Notes under the pieces: generated by a model
Told to the model about the DNA's origin: nothing
The model's database searches: none
What the model saw: the letters and a program-made list of their open reading frames with translations, nothing else
In this document: piece after piece, positions 34,665-44,700 of the stretch
How the letters are laid out: every line of letters begins with the position of its first letter
Numbering within the stretch: the first letter of the stretch is position 1
From: Chitinophaga pinensis
Lineage (GTDB): Bacteria; Bacteroidota; Bacteroidia; NS11-12g; UBA9320
Assembly (NCBI GenBank): GCA_945907065.1
Contig: CAMDSC010000003.1
Span: 1-64,000 of the forward strand
Length of the DNA stretch: 64,000 bases
Reading direction: 5' to 3'
Program-made: the position numbers and the translations under genes

Positions 34665-35009
34665 CTATTTTTTTCGGTCGTATTGGCAACAACCATGAAG
34701 TTTTGCATATGCTTTATCGTCGGCTTTAAATGACTCGGTGTCATATCCAACCGCGGCAATGGCTTTTTGAATGGCTTCGTTTGAGGTTTCGGTGGGTTTG
34801 TAAGTTACAGTCAGGATTTTTTTGTCAACGTCCCATTTCGCTTTAACAACTCCTTTTACTTTTTTAGCTGCTTTTTCAATAGTGGTTTGGCACATTTCGC
34901 AATTTCCCCAAACTTTTATGGTTTCTGTTTTAGTTGGAGCTTTGTCTTTAGCCGTTAAAGAAGGAAACGTAAAAAACACTAGAGTCAGCATTATAATAAT
35001 TTTGTTCAT
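34665..35009 (-). CDS. Exported heavy-metal-associated (HMA) domain protein
   Basis: A 114-residue periplasmic or lipoprotein-like protein with a signal peptide (about 1-20). The HMA fold region has the metal site GNCEMCQ (CxxC, about 36-42), a GVVKAKWDVD strand and a closing AVGYDTESF segment, as in copper chaperones and in CopA/MerP domains. An additional Cys pair lies in HGCCQYD at the C-terminus. It probably binds Cu(I) or a similar soft metal. No P-type ATPase gene is near. Confidence 0.85.
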   Translation of the reverse strand: MNKIIIMLTLVFFTFPSLTAKDKAPTKTETIKVWGNCEMCQTTIEKAAKKVKGVVKAKWDVDKKILTVTYKPTETSNEAIQKAIAAVGYDTESFKADDKAYAKLHGCCQYDRKK

Positions 35010-35398
35010 AATTGATTTTATAAATTAAAAACAAAATTAAGGCTTATGATAATGATAAATACAATTTAGTTTATAGACGTAATAGAAATATAGGTTAAGT
35101 TTTTTATACAATAAGAAAGTGAATTTTGGAAAGCAACTTTTAAATAATTTTCGTTCACCTAAAACCCTGAAACCTTTAATAGTTATTGATCCTGAATTTA
35201 ATAACAGACCATAAATCTTTTGATTGGGATTGAAAGCTAACTAAAAACTTTATTTCCTATTTAATAGAAGCAATTAGATAAAGTTATTGGAAATTAAATT
35301 GGGTTCAAAAAAATCAAGAAGTTTATCCCTAATTATTAGTCATTTTAAATAAGATAAAACAATCTAAAAAAATGCTTGATTAATAAAGATATTAATAT
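35010..35398. other. 389-bp intergenic region
   Basis: AT-rich sequence between the HMA gene and the rpsU promoter. No open frame, no convincing hairpin and no similarity to neighbouring genes is visible. It only contains the divergent promoters, with the rpsU one at its right end. Confidence 0.5.
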
Positions 35399-35406
35399 TT
35401 ATTTTG
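35376..35406 (+). promoter_or_regulatory. rpsU promoter (TTG-N20-TTATTTTG)
   Basis: TTG at 35376-35378 and, after 20 bases, TTATTTTG at 35399-35406, followed by CACTCCTTAAAAATA. The same downstream sequence with one or two changes follows the tRNA-cluster promoter. The rpsU ATG is 19 nt further on. Confidence 0.6.
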
Positions 35407-35425
35407 CACTCCTTAAAAATACAAA

Positions 35426-35620
35426 ATGATAATAGTAAACGTTAAAGAAAACGAATCATTAGACAAAGCGATTAAAAAGTTTAAAAAGAAGTTTGAAAAA
35501 ACTGGTGTTGTTAGAGAACTAAGAGAACGTCAGGCTTTTACAAAGCCGAGCATTAAGCGTAGAATGCAAGTAATTAAAGCTACTTACAAGCAAACTATGC
35601 AACAAGAAGAAAGTAATTAA
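35426..35620 (+). CDS. rpsU: 30S ribosomal protein bS21
   Basis: A 64-residue very basic protein of the small subunit. MIIVNVKENESLDKAIKKFKKKFEK, in pieces, and the RELRERQAFTKPSIKRR core are diagnostic. bS21 sits near the 16S rRNA 3' end; in Bacteroidota it takes part in sequestering the anti-Shine-Dalgarno sequence, which fits the lack of SD sites in this window. Short leader from a good promoter; xerC-like gene follows after 41 bp. Confidence 0.96.
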   Translation: MIIVNVKENESLDKAIKKFKKKFEKTGVVRELRERQAFTKPSIKRRMQVIKATYKQTMQQEESN

Positions 35621-35661
35621 TATTTAAAAATTTTAATATAACTTGCCCATGCTAATTTAGT

Positions 35662-36549
35662 ATGGGCATTTTTTTTACAGAGCAATTTATAGAATATCTC
35701 CAATATCAGCGGAAACTCAGTCCGCATACTATAACTGCATATAAAAGTGATTTATTAGAATTTATTAATTTTATTGAAGAAAAATTTGAAATTCAAAAAT
35801 CAGAGGAAATAAATAATGATATGGTTCGATCATGGGCCAGTGAATTGATAGAAAACAGTTTAGAGCCGGTATCAGTCAGGCGAAAGGTTTCTACACTTCG
35901 TTCCTATTTTAAATATCTTCAAAAAGAGACAATTTTAGAAAAAAGTCCCATAACAAACGTTCCTCAGTTAAAGGTAGCAAAAAAACTTCCTGTTGTAATC
36001 AGTTATGAAAGTATTAATTCAATATTTGATAATAAACCAATCGATTCCGGTTATAATGAAAGTTTGAATCATATAGTAATATGTATACTTTATGGCACCG
36101 GTATCCGACGTGCAGAATTAATAGGTTTGAAAGAGTCTAATATTGATTTGGAGCAAAGACAAATTAAGGTTTTAGGAAAACGAAATAAAGAAAGAATTGT
36201 TCCTATTACAATGGAATTGGCAGAACAAATTTTATGGTTTATCGAAATAAAACGAAATACAGGTATTATTTCAGACAATCTTCTCGTTACTATAAAAAAC
36301 GAAATATTATATCCCGGTTATATTTATAATGTGGTAAAAAAAACTCTAACTTTGCACCAGGTAAACGGTAAACGTAGCCCTCATATTTTAAGGCATACTT
36401 ACGCCACACGTTTGCTTCAAAATGGTGCAGAGCTGCTAAGTGTAAAAGAATTATTAGGACATTCAAGTTTAGCTTCTACCCAAGTTTATACTCATGTTAA
36501 TATAGAAGACCTAAAAAAAATATACAAAAAAAATCACCCAAAACAATAA
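35662..36549 (+). CDS. Tyrosine recombinase XerC/XerD-like
   Basis: A 295-residue site-specific recombinase. An N-terminal SAM-like DNA-binding domain (about 1-85, FIEYLQYQRKLSPHTITAYKSDL) precedes the catalytic domain with Arg in GTGIRRAELIGL (about 150), Lys in LGKRNKERIVPI, His-x-x-Arg in SPHILRHTYATRLL (about 240), His in LLGHSSLASTQVYTHV and the Tyr of VYTHV. This is the usual set for the enzyme that resolves chromosome dimers at dif, and its place between rpsU and hpf is the normal chromosomal position in Bacteroidota, arguing against a mobile-element integrase. Confidence 0.9.
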   Translation: MGIFFTEQFIEYLQYQRKLSPHTITAYKSDLLEFINFIEEKFEIQKSEEINNDMVRSWASELIENSLEPVSVRRKVSTLRSYFKYLQKETILEKSPITNVPQLKVAKKLPVVISYESINSIFDNKPIDSGYNESLNHIVICILYGTGIRRAELIGLKESNIDLEQRQIKVLGKRNKERIVPITMELAEQILWFIEIKRNTGIISDNLLVTIKNEILYPGYIYNVVKKTLTLHQVNGKRSPHILRHTYATRLLQNGAELLSVKELLGHSSLASTQVYTHVNIEDLKKIYKKNHPKQ

Positions 36550-36556
36550 CTTAACA

Positions 36557-36859
36557 ATGAACATAAAAATCCAATCCATTCATTTCGACGCCGATAAAAA
36601 ATTAATTGATTATGTAACTCAAAAAGTAGAAAAACTTGAACACTTTTATGACAGAATAATAGAAGCCAATGTTTACTTGAAGGTAAATAATCATCGTACA
36701 AAAAGTAATAAACATGTAGAGGTTAAAATTAATATTTCAAATAATACACTTTTTAAAGAGGCAGAGGCAGAGTCATTTGAAGCTGCGTCAGATATGGTAG
36801 TAGAAGCTTTAAAAATTCAAATAAAAAAGCACAAAGAACTACTTTTAGAAAAATCTTAA
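36557..36859 (+). CDS. hpf: Ribosome hibernation-promoting factor (short form)
   Basis: A 100-residue protein of the HPF/RaiA family that binds the ribosomal A/P-site region and reduces activity in stationary phase. MNIKIQSIHFDADKKLIDYVTQKVEKL and the VEVKINISNNTLFKEAEAESFEAASDMV region match the family, seen in parts. The dimerisation tail of long HPF is absent. It is 7 bp downstream of the recombinase gene, likely in the same operon. Confidence 0.92.
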   Translation: MNIKIQSIHFDADKKLIDYVTQKVEKLEHFYDRIIEANVYLKVNNHRTKSNKHVEVKINISNNTLFKEAEAESFEAASDMVVEALKIQIKKHKELLLEKS

Positions 36860-36876
36860 AAAATATTGTTCAACGC

Positions 36877-36907
36877 TTGAACTTTTAAAAAATTAGACAT
36901 ACTTTTG
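36877..36907 (+). promoter_or_regulatory. tRNA-tuf cluster promoter (TTG-N20-TACTTTTG)
   Basis: TTG at 36877-36879 and, after 20 bases, TACTTTTG at 36900-36907, followed by CAGTCCTTAAAAATA. Both halves and the spacing match the Bacteroidota primary-sigma promoter. It lies about 50 nt before the first tRNA. Confidence 0.7.
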
Positions 36908-36958
36908 CAGTCCTTAAAAATAATGTGTAGGAAAACTATTGTTATTTTTAATGAACAA

Positions 36959-37031
36959 GCCACTTTAGCTCAGCTGGTAGAGCAACTGATTTGTAATCAG
37001 TAGGTCATTGGTTCGATCCCGATAAGTGGCT
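36959..37031 (+). tRNA. tRNA-Thr (anticodon TGT)
   Basis: Acceptor arms GCCACTT and AAGTGGC pair. The D-stem (GCTC...GAGC), an anticodon loop TTTGTAA with TGT, and the GGTTCGATCCC T-arm are visible. No encoded CCA follows the discriminator T. Confidence 0.95.
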
Positions 37032-37117
37032 CTTTTAAAACAAAAGGGGAAGGTGTGTGTGTGATTACGTTTTTTGACATATTGAAACATTTCAAAAGGG
37101 GAATTGTAAAATTAAGA

Positions 37118-37198
37118 GGGGAGTTACCAGAGTGGCCAAATGGGGCAGACTGTAAATCTGCTGCGAGAGCTTCGGTGGTTCGAATCCACCACTCCCCA
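37118..37198 (+). tRNA. tRNA-Tyr (anticodon GTA)
   Basis: Acceptor GGGGAGT pairs with ACTCCCC. Anticodon loop CTGTAAA gives GTA; a long variable arm typical of tRNA-Tyr precedes the GGTTCGAATCC T-arm. The tail is ACA rather than CCA. Confidence 0.95.
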
Positions 37199-37217
37199 CA
37201 TTTAATTTTGAATATTT

Positions 37218-37290
37218 GCGGGAGTAGCTCAGTTGGTAGAGCGACAGCCTTCCAAGCTGTAGGTCGCCGGTTCGAACCTGGTCTCCCGCT
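37218..37290 (+). tRNA. tRNA-Gly (anticodon TCC)
   Basis: Acceptor GCGGGAG pairs with CTCCCGC; the anticodon loop CTTCCAA has TCC. D- and T-arms are normal. No encoded CCA. Confidence 0.95.
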
Positions 37291-37302
37291 CTAAAATACC
37301 AA

Positions 37303-37374
<72 letters not shown>

Positions 37375-37470
37375 CTAACTTTATTATGATAAAAGAAATG
37401 TTTCAATAAAAATAAAAGCATTTAAGAATTAAATAAATATTTAAAAAACAATAATTAAACAAATACCAAA

Positions 37471-38658
37471 ATGGCAAAAGAAAAATTCGACCGGTCCAAA
37501 CCGCACGTAAACATCGGGACAATTGGTCACGTTGACCACGGTAAAACTACCTTGACCGCTGCAATTACAAAGGTACTTGCAGAAAAAGGTTTATCAGAGA
37601 TGAGATCTTTCGAGTCAATTGACTCGGCTCCGGAAGAAAAAGAACGTGGTATTACTATTAATACTGCTCACGTTGAATATTCAACGGCAAATCGTCACTA
37701 TGCACACGTTGACTGTCCAGGACACGCTGACTATGTTAAGAACATGGTAACAGGTGCCGCTCAAATGGATGGTGCAATTATAGTTGTTGCTGCTACTGAC
37801 GGTCCAATGCCTCAAACAAAAGAGCATATCCTTCTTGCACGTCAGGTTGGGGTTCCTCGTTTGGTTGTTTTTATGAACAAAGTGGATATGGTAGACGATG
37901 ATGAAATTTTAGAAATCGTAGAAATGGAAATCCGTGATCTTTTAAAATTCTATGAATTTGATGCCGATAATACTCCAATTATTCAAGGATCTGCCTTAGG
38001 TGGATTGAATGGTGAGCCTAAATGGGTTGATAAAATTATGGAATTAATGGATGCAGTAGATTCTTGGATTCCAATTCCTCCACGTTTAACAGATTTACCA
38101 TTCTTGATGCCAGTTGAAGATGTTTTCTCAATCACTGGTCGTGGCACCGTTGCTACGGGACGTATTGAGAGAGGTGTCATTAATGTTGGTGATCCTGTTG
38201 AGATTATAGGAATGGGTGCTGAAAATTTAACTTCTACATGTACAGGGGTTGAAATGTTCCGCAAACTTCTTGATAGAGGTGAAGCTGGTGATAATGCAGG
38301 TTTATTGCTTCGTGGTATTGATAAAACAATGATTCGTAGAGGTATGGTTATCTGTGCTCCAAAATCAGTAACACCGCATAAAAAATGCAAAGCTGAAGTA
38401 TACGTGCTTTCAAAAGAAGAAGGTGGACGTCATACTCCATTCTTTAACAAATACCGTCCACAATTCTATTTCCGTACAACAGATGTTACAGGTGAAATAA
38501 CCTTACCAGCTGGAACAGAAATGGTAATGCCGGGCGATAACTTAACAATCACCGTAGATCTTTTAAGTCCTATTGCGATGGAAAAAGGTTTGAAGTTTGC
38601 TATCCGTGAAGGTGGCAGAACTGTAGGTGCCGGACAAGTAACCGAAATATTAGATTAA
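37471..38658 (+). CDS. tuf: Translation elongation factor Tu
   Basis: A 395-residue GTPase that brings aminoacyl-tRNA to the ribosome. G1 is GHVDHGKTT (about 18-26), G2 [13 protein letters not shown]3 [11 protein letters not shown]4 NKVD and G5 GSAL. Domains 2 and 3 are complete and end in the conserved [10 protein letters not shown]. Codon use is more GC-rich and consistent with high expression. It is co-transcribed with four tRNAs upstream and tRNA-Trp downstream; no intervening terminator is visible. Confidence 0.98.
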   Translation: MAKEKFDRSKPHVNIGTIGHVDHGKTTLTAAITKVLAEKGLSEMRSFESIDSAPEEKERGITINTAHVEYSTANRHYAHVDCPGHADYVKNMVTGAAQMDGAIIVVAATDGPMPQTKEHILLARQVGVPRLVVFMNKVDMVDDDEILEIVEMEIRDLLKFYEFDADNTPIIQGSALGGLNGEPKWVDKIMELMDAVDSWIPIPPRLTDLPFLMPVEDVFSITGRGTVATGRIERGVINVGDPVEIIGMGAENLTSTCTGVEMFRKLLDRGEAGDNAGLLLRGIDKTMIRRGMVICAPKSVTPHKKCKAEVYVLSKEEGGRHTPFFNKYRPQFYFRTTDVTGEITLPAGTEMVMPGDNLTITVDLLSPIAMEKGLKFAIREGGRTVGAGQVTEILD

Positions 38659-38676
38659 ATATAACTGATATTACAA

Positions 38677-38747
38677 ACGGACATAGTTCAATGGTAGAAT
38701 AGAGGTCTCCAAAACCTTTGATCAGGGTTCGAATCCTTGTGTCCGTG
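38677..38747 (+). tRNA. tRNA-Trp (anticodon CCA)
   Basis: Acceptor ACGGACA pairs with TGTCCGT; anticodon loop CTCCAAA gives CCA. It sits between tuf and secE, the usual Bacteroidota position, and lacks an encoded 3' CCA. Confidence 0.95.
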
Positions 38748-38759
38748 CTAATAAAATTA

Positions 38760-38954
38760 ATGGAAAAGATAAAACTATTGTGGCATAATACCATTGATGA
38801 GCTTTTGAACAAAGTTTCATGGCCATCATGGGATGAGTTAAGAACAAGCACAATAATTGTTCTGATTGCGTCTCTTATCTTTGGTGTTATTATATATGTT
38901 ATAGATACCTCTGTTGGATTTACATCCGATATGTTTTATAAATTTATGGAGTAA
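38760..38954 (+). CDS. secE: Preprotein translocase subunit SecE
   Basis: A 64-residue inner-membrane protein with one C-terminal membrane helix (about 28-50), the essential small partner of SecY. The NKVSWPSWDEL amphipathic motif just before the helix is diagnostic. The frame is open upstream through the tRNA, but ATG 38760 fits the family length and avoids the tRNA gene. It ends 5 bp before nusG. Confidence 0.95.
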   Translation: MEKIKLLWHNTIDELLNKVSWPSWDELRTSTIIVLIASLIFGVIIYVIDTSVGFTSDMFYKFME

Positions 38955-38959
38955 ATTGG

Positions 38960-39511
38960 ATGGAAAGGTCGCAGGATGAATTTAAATGGTATGTGGTTAG
39001 AGCCATAAGCGGTCAGGAACGCAAAGTGAAAGCAATGATTGAATCTGAACTTACACGTGAAAAAATTGCACACAATGTACCAACTATTTTAATTCCAATG
39101 GAGAAGGTTTATGAAATAAAGAATGGGAAAAAGTCATCAAAAGAAAAGAGTTTTTATCCGGGATATATATTAATAAATGCCAACTTAGTTGGTGAAGTTG
39201 TTCCTACAATAAAGGCAATAAACGGAGTTGTAGGTTTTTTAGGTACACAGGGTGTACCTATACCTCTTCGCCAGTCTGAAGTGAACAGAATTTTAGGTGC
39301 GGTAGATGAAAATAATGAAAAAGGCGAATCAAACATTGAGCCATTCATTTTAGGAGAGTTTGTAAAAGTAATCGATGGTCCGTTTAATGGATTTAGTGGT
39401 GTGATAGAAGAGATCAACGATGAAAAGAAAAAGTTAAAAGTAATGGTGAAAATTTTTGGAAGAAAAACACCATTGGAATTGAATTACTTACAAGTAGAAA
39501 AAGAACAATAA
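38960..39511 (+). CDS. nusG: Transcription termination/antitermination factor NusG
   Basis: A 183-residue RNA polymerase-binding factor. The NGN domain begins KWYVVRAISGQERKVKAMIE and contains FYPGYILI; the C-terminal KOW domain has VKVIDGPFNGFSGVIEEI and DEKKKLKVMVKIFGRKTPLEL. It links transcription to translation. Start ATG 38960; rplK begins 3 bp after its stop. Confidence 0.97.
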   Translation: MERSQDEFKWYVVRAISGQERKVKAMIESELTREKIAHNVPTILIPMEKVYEIKNGKKSSKEKSFYPGYILINANLVGEVVPTIKAINGVVGFLGTQGVPIPLRQSEVNRILGAVDENNEKGESNIEPFILGEFVKVIDGPFNGFSGVIEEINDEKKKLKVMVKIFGRKTPLELNYLQVEKEQ

Positions 39512-39514
39512 AAG

Positions 39515-39943
39515 ATGGCAAAACAAATATCAGGCTTTGTAAAATTACAGGTTAAGGGCGGTCAGGCGAATCCTGCACCTCCAATTGGTCCGGCTTTAGG
39601 ATCAAAAGGGGTTAACATAATGGAATTCTGTAAGCAATTTAATGCCCGAACTCAGGAAAAGCAAGGGAAAATATTACCGGTTATAATTACTGTTTATGCT
39701 GATAAGTCGTTTGATTTTATTATTAAAACGCCTCCTGTTGCTGCACAATTATTAGAAGTAACTAAAATTCAGAAGGGTTCAGATCAATCAAATCGTAAAC
39801 GTGTTGCAAGTGTTACTAATGAGCAAGTTCGTAAAATAGCTGAAGAAAAGATGCCCGACTTAAACTGTTTTACAGTGGAAGCAGCAATGAAAATGGTAGA
39901 AGGTACGGCAAGGAGCATGGGGATTGCTGTAACAGGTAATTAA
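39515..39943 (+). CDS. rplK: 50S ribosomal protein uL11
   Basis: A 142-residue protein of the ribosomal GTPase-associated centre. The N-terminal [30 protein letters not shown] and the C-terminal RNA-binding part ending in EGTARSMGI match the family, seen in pieces. Full length. Cotranscribed after nusG. Confidence 0.98.
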   Translation: MAKQISGFVKLQVKGGQANPAPPIGPALGSKGVNIMEFCKQFNARTQEKQGKILPVIITVYADKSFDFIIKTPPVAAQLLEVTKIQKGSDQSNRKRVASVTNEQVRKIAEEKMPDLNCFTVEAAMKMVEGTARSMGIAVTGN

Positions 39944-39969
39944 TACAATAATTAATTTTTCAGAAGAAA

Positions 39970-40662
39970 ATGACTAAGTTAACAAAAAACAGAAAAGTAG
40001 TATTATCAAAGTATGATAAATCTAAGGTATACACTTTAAAAGAAGCTACTAACGTAGTTAAAGATATTACATTTACTAAATTTGATTCATCAGTTGATAT
40101 TGATGTTAAGTTAGGTGTAGATCCTCGTCAGGCCAATCAAATGGTTCGAGGTAGTGTTTCTCTTCCTCATGGTACAGGTAAAGAAGTAAAGGTACTTGTA
40201 CTTTGTACTCCTGATAAAGAAGACGAAGCAAAAGCAGCTGGGGCTGATTTTGTAGGACTAGATGATTATATTGATAAGATTTCTGCCGGATGGGTAGATG
40301 TAGATGTTATAATCACAATGCCAAGTATTATGGGTAAATTGGGACGTTTGGGTAAAATTTTAGGTCCTCGTAATTTAATGCCTAATCCAAAAACAGGAAC
40401 TGTAACGATGGATGTTGCAAAAGCAGTTGAAGCTGTAAAAGCTGGTAAAATTGATTTTAAAGTTGATAAAACTGGAATCATTCATACCGCTGTTGGAAAA
40501 GTAAGTTTTAATCCTGAAAAGATATTTGATAATGCTAAAGAGGTTATAGATACGATTACTAAATTAAAGCCTTCAGCGTCAAAAGGAACTTATGTTCAAA
40601 GTATTACTTTGTCAAGTTCAATGAGCCCAGCCATTAAAATAGATGTTAAGTCGATCGTTTAA
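39970..40662 (+). CDS. rplA: 50S ribosomal protein uL1
   Basis: A 230-residue protein of the L1 stalk. Conserved features include the [27 protein letters not shown] region (in parts), [25 protein letters not shown] and [21 protein letters not shown]. In many bacteria L1 represses its own operon by binding mRNA. Its gene is 26 bp after rplK. Confidence 0.98.
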   Translation: MTKLTKNRKVVLSKYDKSKVYTLKEATNVVKDITFTKFDSSVDIDVKLGVDPRQANQMVRGSVSLPHGTGKEVKVLVLCTPDKEDEAKAAGADFVGLDDYIDKISAGWVDVDVIITMPSIMGKLGRLGKILGPRNLMPNPKTGTVTMDVAKAVEAVKAGKIDFKVDKTGIIHTAVGKVSFNPEKIFDNAKEVIDTITKLKPSASKGTYVQSITLSSSMSPAIKIDVKSIV

Positions 40663-40686
40663 TAAATAATATATAAATAGAAGATA

Positions 40687-41202
40687 ATGACTAGGGAAGA
40701 AAAGAATAACGTAGTAAATGAGCTTTCTGAATATTTTACAAATTATAAATTTGTTTATGTTACGGATGCATCATCAATGAGTGCTAAAGATACTAATAAT
40801 ATGAGAAGAGTGTTTTTCAATAAGCAAGTAAAAATGCGTGTTGCAAAAAATACTTTAATTATTAAGGCCTTGGAAAAATCAAATGTTGATTTCAAAGAAT
40901 TGACCGATACACTTAAAGGTTCAACTGCATTGTTGTTTGCTGAAAACGCAAAGGATGCAGCTAAAGCAATTTCTGAGTTTCGTAAAAAAGGAACAAAGCC
41001 GCAATTAAAAGGTGCTTATATTGACAGCGATGTTTATATAGGTGATGATAAATTAGAAGTTTTAAATAACTTAAAGAGCAAAGAAGATTTGGTTGGAGAA
41101 ATCATTGGATTATTACAATCACCAGCCAAAAATGTTATTTCAGCACTTAAATCAAGTGGTGGAAAAATAGCAGGAATAGTGAAAACCTTATCAGAACGAT
41201 AG
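40687..41202 (+). CDS. rplJ: 50S ribosomal protein uL10
   Basis: A 171-residue protein forming the base of the L7/L12 stalk. N-terminal rRNA-binding region (VVNELSEYFTNYKFVYVTD, KMRVAKNTLI) and the C-terminal helix that binds bL12 dimers (LLQSPAKNVISALKSSGGKIAGIVKTL) are recognisable. 24 bp after rplA. Confidence 0.97.
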   Translation: MTREEKNNVVNELSEYFTNYKFVYVTDASSMSAKDTNNMRRVFFNKQVKMRVAKNTLIIKALEKSNVDFKELTDTLKGSTALLFAENAKDAAKAISEFRKKGTKPQLKGAYIDSDVYIGDDKLEVLNNLKSKEDLVGEIIGLLQSPAKNVISALKSSGGKIAGIVKTLSER

Positions 41203-41243
41203 AATTAAAACAATTAAAACAAAACAAATTTTAAATAAATAAA

Positions 41244-41627
41244 ATGGCAGACTTAAAAGCATTTGCAGAACAACTTGTAAATTTAACCGTAAAAGAAGTA
41301 AACGAATTAGCTTCTATTTTGAAGGATGAGTATGGTATCGAGCCGGCAGCGGCAGCGGTAGCAGTAGCAGCTGGCCCAGCCGGTGGAGGTGGTGCTGCAG
41401 AAGCAGCAGCAGAGCAAACAGAATTTACTGTAATGCTTAAACATGCAGGTCCTTCTAAATTGAATGTAGTTAAGACAGTTAAAGATATTACAGGTCTTGG
41501 TCTTAAAGAAGCAAAAGATTTAGTAGACGGAGCTCCAAAAGAAGTGAAAACCAATATCTCGAAAGAGGAAGCTGAGATGATCAAAGCTAAATTGGTAGAA
41601 GCTGGAGCAGAAGTTGAAGTTAAGTAA
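41244..41627 (+). CDS. rplL: 50S ribosomal protein bL12
   Basis: A 127-residue stalk protein that recruits translational GTPases. N-terminal dimerisation domain, Ala/Gly-rich hinge (about 33-57) and C-terminal domain with [20 protein letters not shown] and [28 protein letters not shown], in parts. A hairpin without T-run separates it from rpoB and may act as an attenuator, as known for rplL-rpoB in enteric bacteria. Confidence 0.97.
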   Translation: MADLKAFAEQLVNLTVKEVNELASILKDEYGIEPAAAAVAVAAGPAGGGGAAEAAAEQTEFTVMLKHAGPSKLNVVKTVKDITGLGLKEAKDLVDGAPKEVKTNISKEEAEMIKAKLVEAGAEVEVK

Positions 41628-41646
41628 TAACAACTCAACTCATTAA

Positions 41647-41681
41647 ACGAAAGACCCCGGAATATTCCGAGGGTCTATCGT
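41647..41681 (+). terminator. rplL-rpoB intergenic hairpin (possible attenuator)
   Basis: ACGA-A-AGACCC pairs with GGGTCT-A-TCGT, and between them CGGAATATTCCG is self-complementary, giving a long stem with a small A bulge and one A-A mismatch. Only a short T-rich stretch follows, so it probably pauses or partially terminates rather than ending transcription. Confidence 0.6.
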
Positions 41682-41733
41682 TGTTTATATAGATTTAATA
41701 TTATTTTTAAACGTTTTTTAATTTCTTACAGTC

Positions 41734-44700
41734 TTGTCAAAAAACATAACATCTACCGAAAGGGTTAATTTTGCAAGTATCGGGAAGGTAATAGATTACC
41801 CTGATTTCCTCGATATTCAAGTACAATCATTTGGAGAATTTTTCCAATTGGAAACATCTTCCGAAAACAGAAAAAATGAAGGCTTATTTAAAGTATTTGC
41901 TGAAAATTTTCCAATTACAGACACCAGAAATATTTTCGTTCTGGAATTTTTGGATTATTTTGTTGATCCTCCTCGTTACAATACAGACGAATGTATTGAA
42001 AGGGGTTTAACTTATGCAGTTCCCTTAAAAGCAAAACTAAAACTTTCGTGTAACGATATTGAACACGAAGATTTTGAAACTATCGTTCAAGATGTGTATT
42101 TAGGTCCAATACCCTACATGACCCCGAGCGGTACATTTATTATCAATGGAGCCGAGCGAGTTATTGTTTCTCAATTACACCGTTCACCTGGTGTATTTTT
42201 TGGGCAAACTTATCACTCAAATGGTACTAAACTTTATTCAGCGCGTATCATTCCATTTAAGGGAAGCTGGATTGAGTTTGCAACCGATGTTAACAACGTA
42301 ATGTATGCTTATATCGACAGGAAAAAGAAGTTTCCTGTTACTACTCTTCTGCGCGCTATCGGTTATGAAACTGACAAAGATATACTAGATATTTTTGGTC
42401 TTGCAGAAGAAATTAAGGTTAGTAAATCAGGCCTTAAAAAGGTTTTAGGACGTAGATTAGCTGCCAGAGTTCTTCGTAGTTGGATTGAAGATTTTGTGGA
42501 TGAGGATACTGGAGAGGTTGTTTCAATTGAGCGTAATGAAATTATTATTGAGCGTGATACAATACTAGAAGATCGTCAGATTGATGATATTATCGAGGCA
42601 GGTGTTAAAACAATTATTTTAACTCGCGAAGACGATAATAAAAATGATTTTGCAATTATTCAAAATACTTTACAAAAAGATACTTCTAACTCTGGTAAAG
42701 AAGCGGTAGAACATATTTACCGTCAATTGCGTAATACTGATCCACCGGATGAGGAAACGGCCCGTGGAATTATTGAAAGACTTTTCTTTTCGGACAAGCG
42801 TTACGATTTAGGCGATGTAGGTCGTTATAGAATTAATAAAAAATTGAAGCTTGATATTCCAATGGAAACAAAGGTTTTAACCAAACCTGATATTATTTCC
42901 ATCATCAAGTTTTTAATTGATTTGAGTAACTCACGTACTGATGTGGATGATATTGACCATTTAAGTAACAGAAGGGTTAGAACGGTAGGTGAACAATTGT
43001 ATGCTCAGTTTGGAGTAGGATTGGCACGTATGGCTCGTACAATTCGTGAAAGAATGAATATTCGTGATAATGAAGTATTTACACCAACGGATCTTATCAA
43101 TGCAAGAACATTAGCGTCTGTAATTAATTCATTTTTTGGAACAAACCAGTTATCACAGTTTATGGATCAAACCAATCCATTGGCCGAGATAACACACAAA
43201 CGCCGTTTATCGGCACTTGGACCTGGTGGACTTTCAAGAGACCGAGCTGGTTTTGAGGTACGTGACGTTCATTATACTCATTATGGTCGCCTTTGTACTA
43301 TTGAAACTCCTGAAGGACCTAATATTGGTTTGATTTCTTCACTTTGTGTGCATGCCAAAATTAATACACTTGGTTTTATCGAAACCCCTTATAGAAAAGT
43401 AGTTGGTGGTAAAGTAGATAATAAAGGTGGTGTAATTTACTTAAGTGCGGAAGAGGAAGATGGAAAAATAATTGCTCAGGCTAATGCACAATTAGATGCA
43501 GAAGGAAATTTCCAAACCAATGAAGTAAAAGCAAGATTTGAAGGTGATTTTCCTATGGTAGAGCCTGCAAAACTTCAATTTATGGATGTTGCTCCAAATC
43601 AGATTGTATCTATTGCAGCTTCTTTAATTCCTTTTCTTGAACATGATGATGCTAACCGTGCTTTGATGGGCTCGAATATGCAACGTCAGGCAGTTCCTTT
43701 GTTTAGACCAGAATCTCCTATTGTTGGAACCGGACTAGAAAAGAAAGTAGCTACAGATTCAAGGACATTAATGATTGCAGACGGAGATGGAGTTGTGGAA
43801 TATGTTGATGCTACTGAAATCAGAGTTAGATATATTCATACTGAAGAAATGGAGTTGGCATCATTTGGTGGTGAAGTAAGATCTTATAAACTTACCAAAT
43901 TCCGCAGAACCAATCAAAATACGACTGTAAATTTACGTCCAATAGTTAGCAAAGGACAAAAAGTTAAAAAAGGGGATGTATTAGTAGAGGGTTATGCTAC
44001 ACAATTAGGAGAATTGGCCTTAGGCAGAAATCTAATGGTAGCCTTCATGCCTTGGCAAGGATATAACTTTGAGGATGCGATTGTGATTTCAGAAAAAGTA
44101 GTTAAAGAGGATTATTTTACATCTTTGCACATTACTGAATACGATTTGGAAGTTAGAGATACCAAACGTGGTGAAGAAGAATTAACCAACGATATACCAA
44201 ATGTTAGCGAAGAAGCTACAAAAAACCTTGATGAAAATGGTCTGATAAGAATTGGTGCCAGGGTAAAAGAAGGAGATATCTTAATTGGAAAAATAACTCC
44301 AAAAGGTGAAACAGAACCATCACCTGAGGAAAAACTTTTACGTGCAATCTTTGGTGATAAAGCTGGTGATGTAAAAGATGCTTCATACAAAGCACCGCCA
44401 AGCACAGAGGGTATTATCGTAGATAAAAAATTATTTAAAAGAACCAAAAAGGACAAAAATTCTAAAGCAGAAGAAAAAGGCCAATTGGTGAAAATAGAAG
44501 CCGAATACGATAAAAACATAGCTAAACTTAAATCTATCTTAATAGATAAATTATTCAGGGTAGTAAATGGTAAAACTTCTCAAGGTGTATATAATATATA
44601 TGGGGAAGAAGTTATTTCTAAAGGAACTAAATTTACACTTAAAAATATTGGGGATATTGATTTCAGTATCGTTTCTTATAATAATTGGACAACTGATCAG

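Noticed and set aside
35662-36549. Integrase of a mobile element
   Set aside because: The recombinase sits in the conserved rpsU-hpf position and no att repeats or cargo genes were seen around the tRNAs.
38718-38759. Earlier ATG for secE
   Set aside because: It lies inside tRNA-Trp; the ATG at 38760 gives the normal SecE length.
41231-41638. 135-codon minus-strand frame opposite rplL
   Set aside because: It is the antisense shadow of a high-confidence ribosomal protein gene with strong codon bias.
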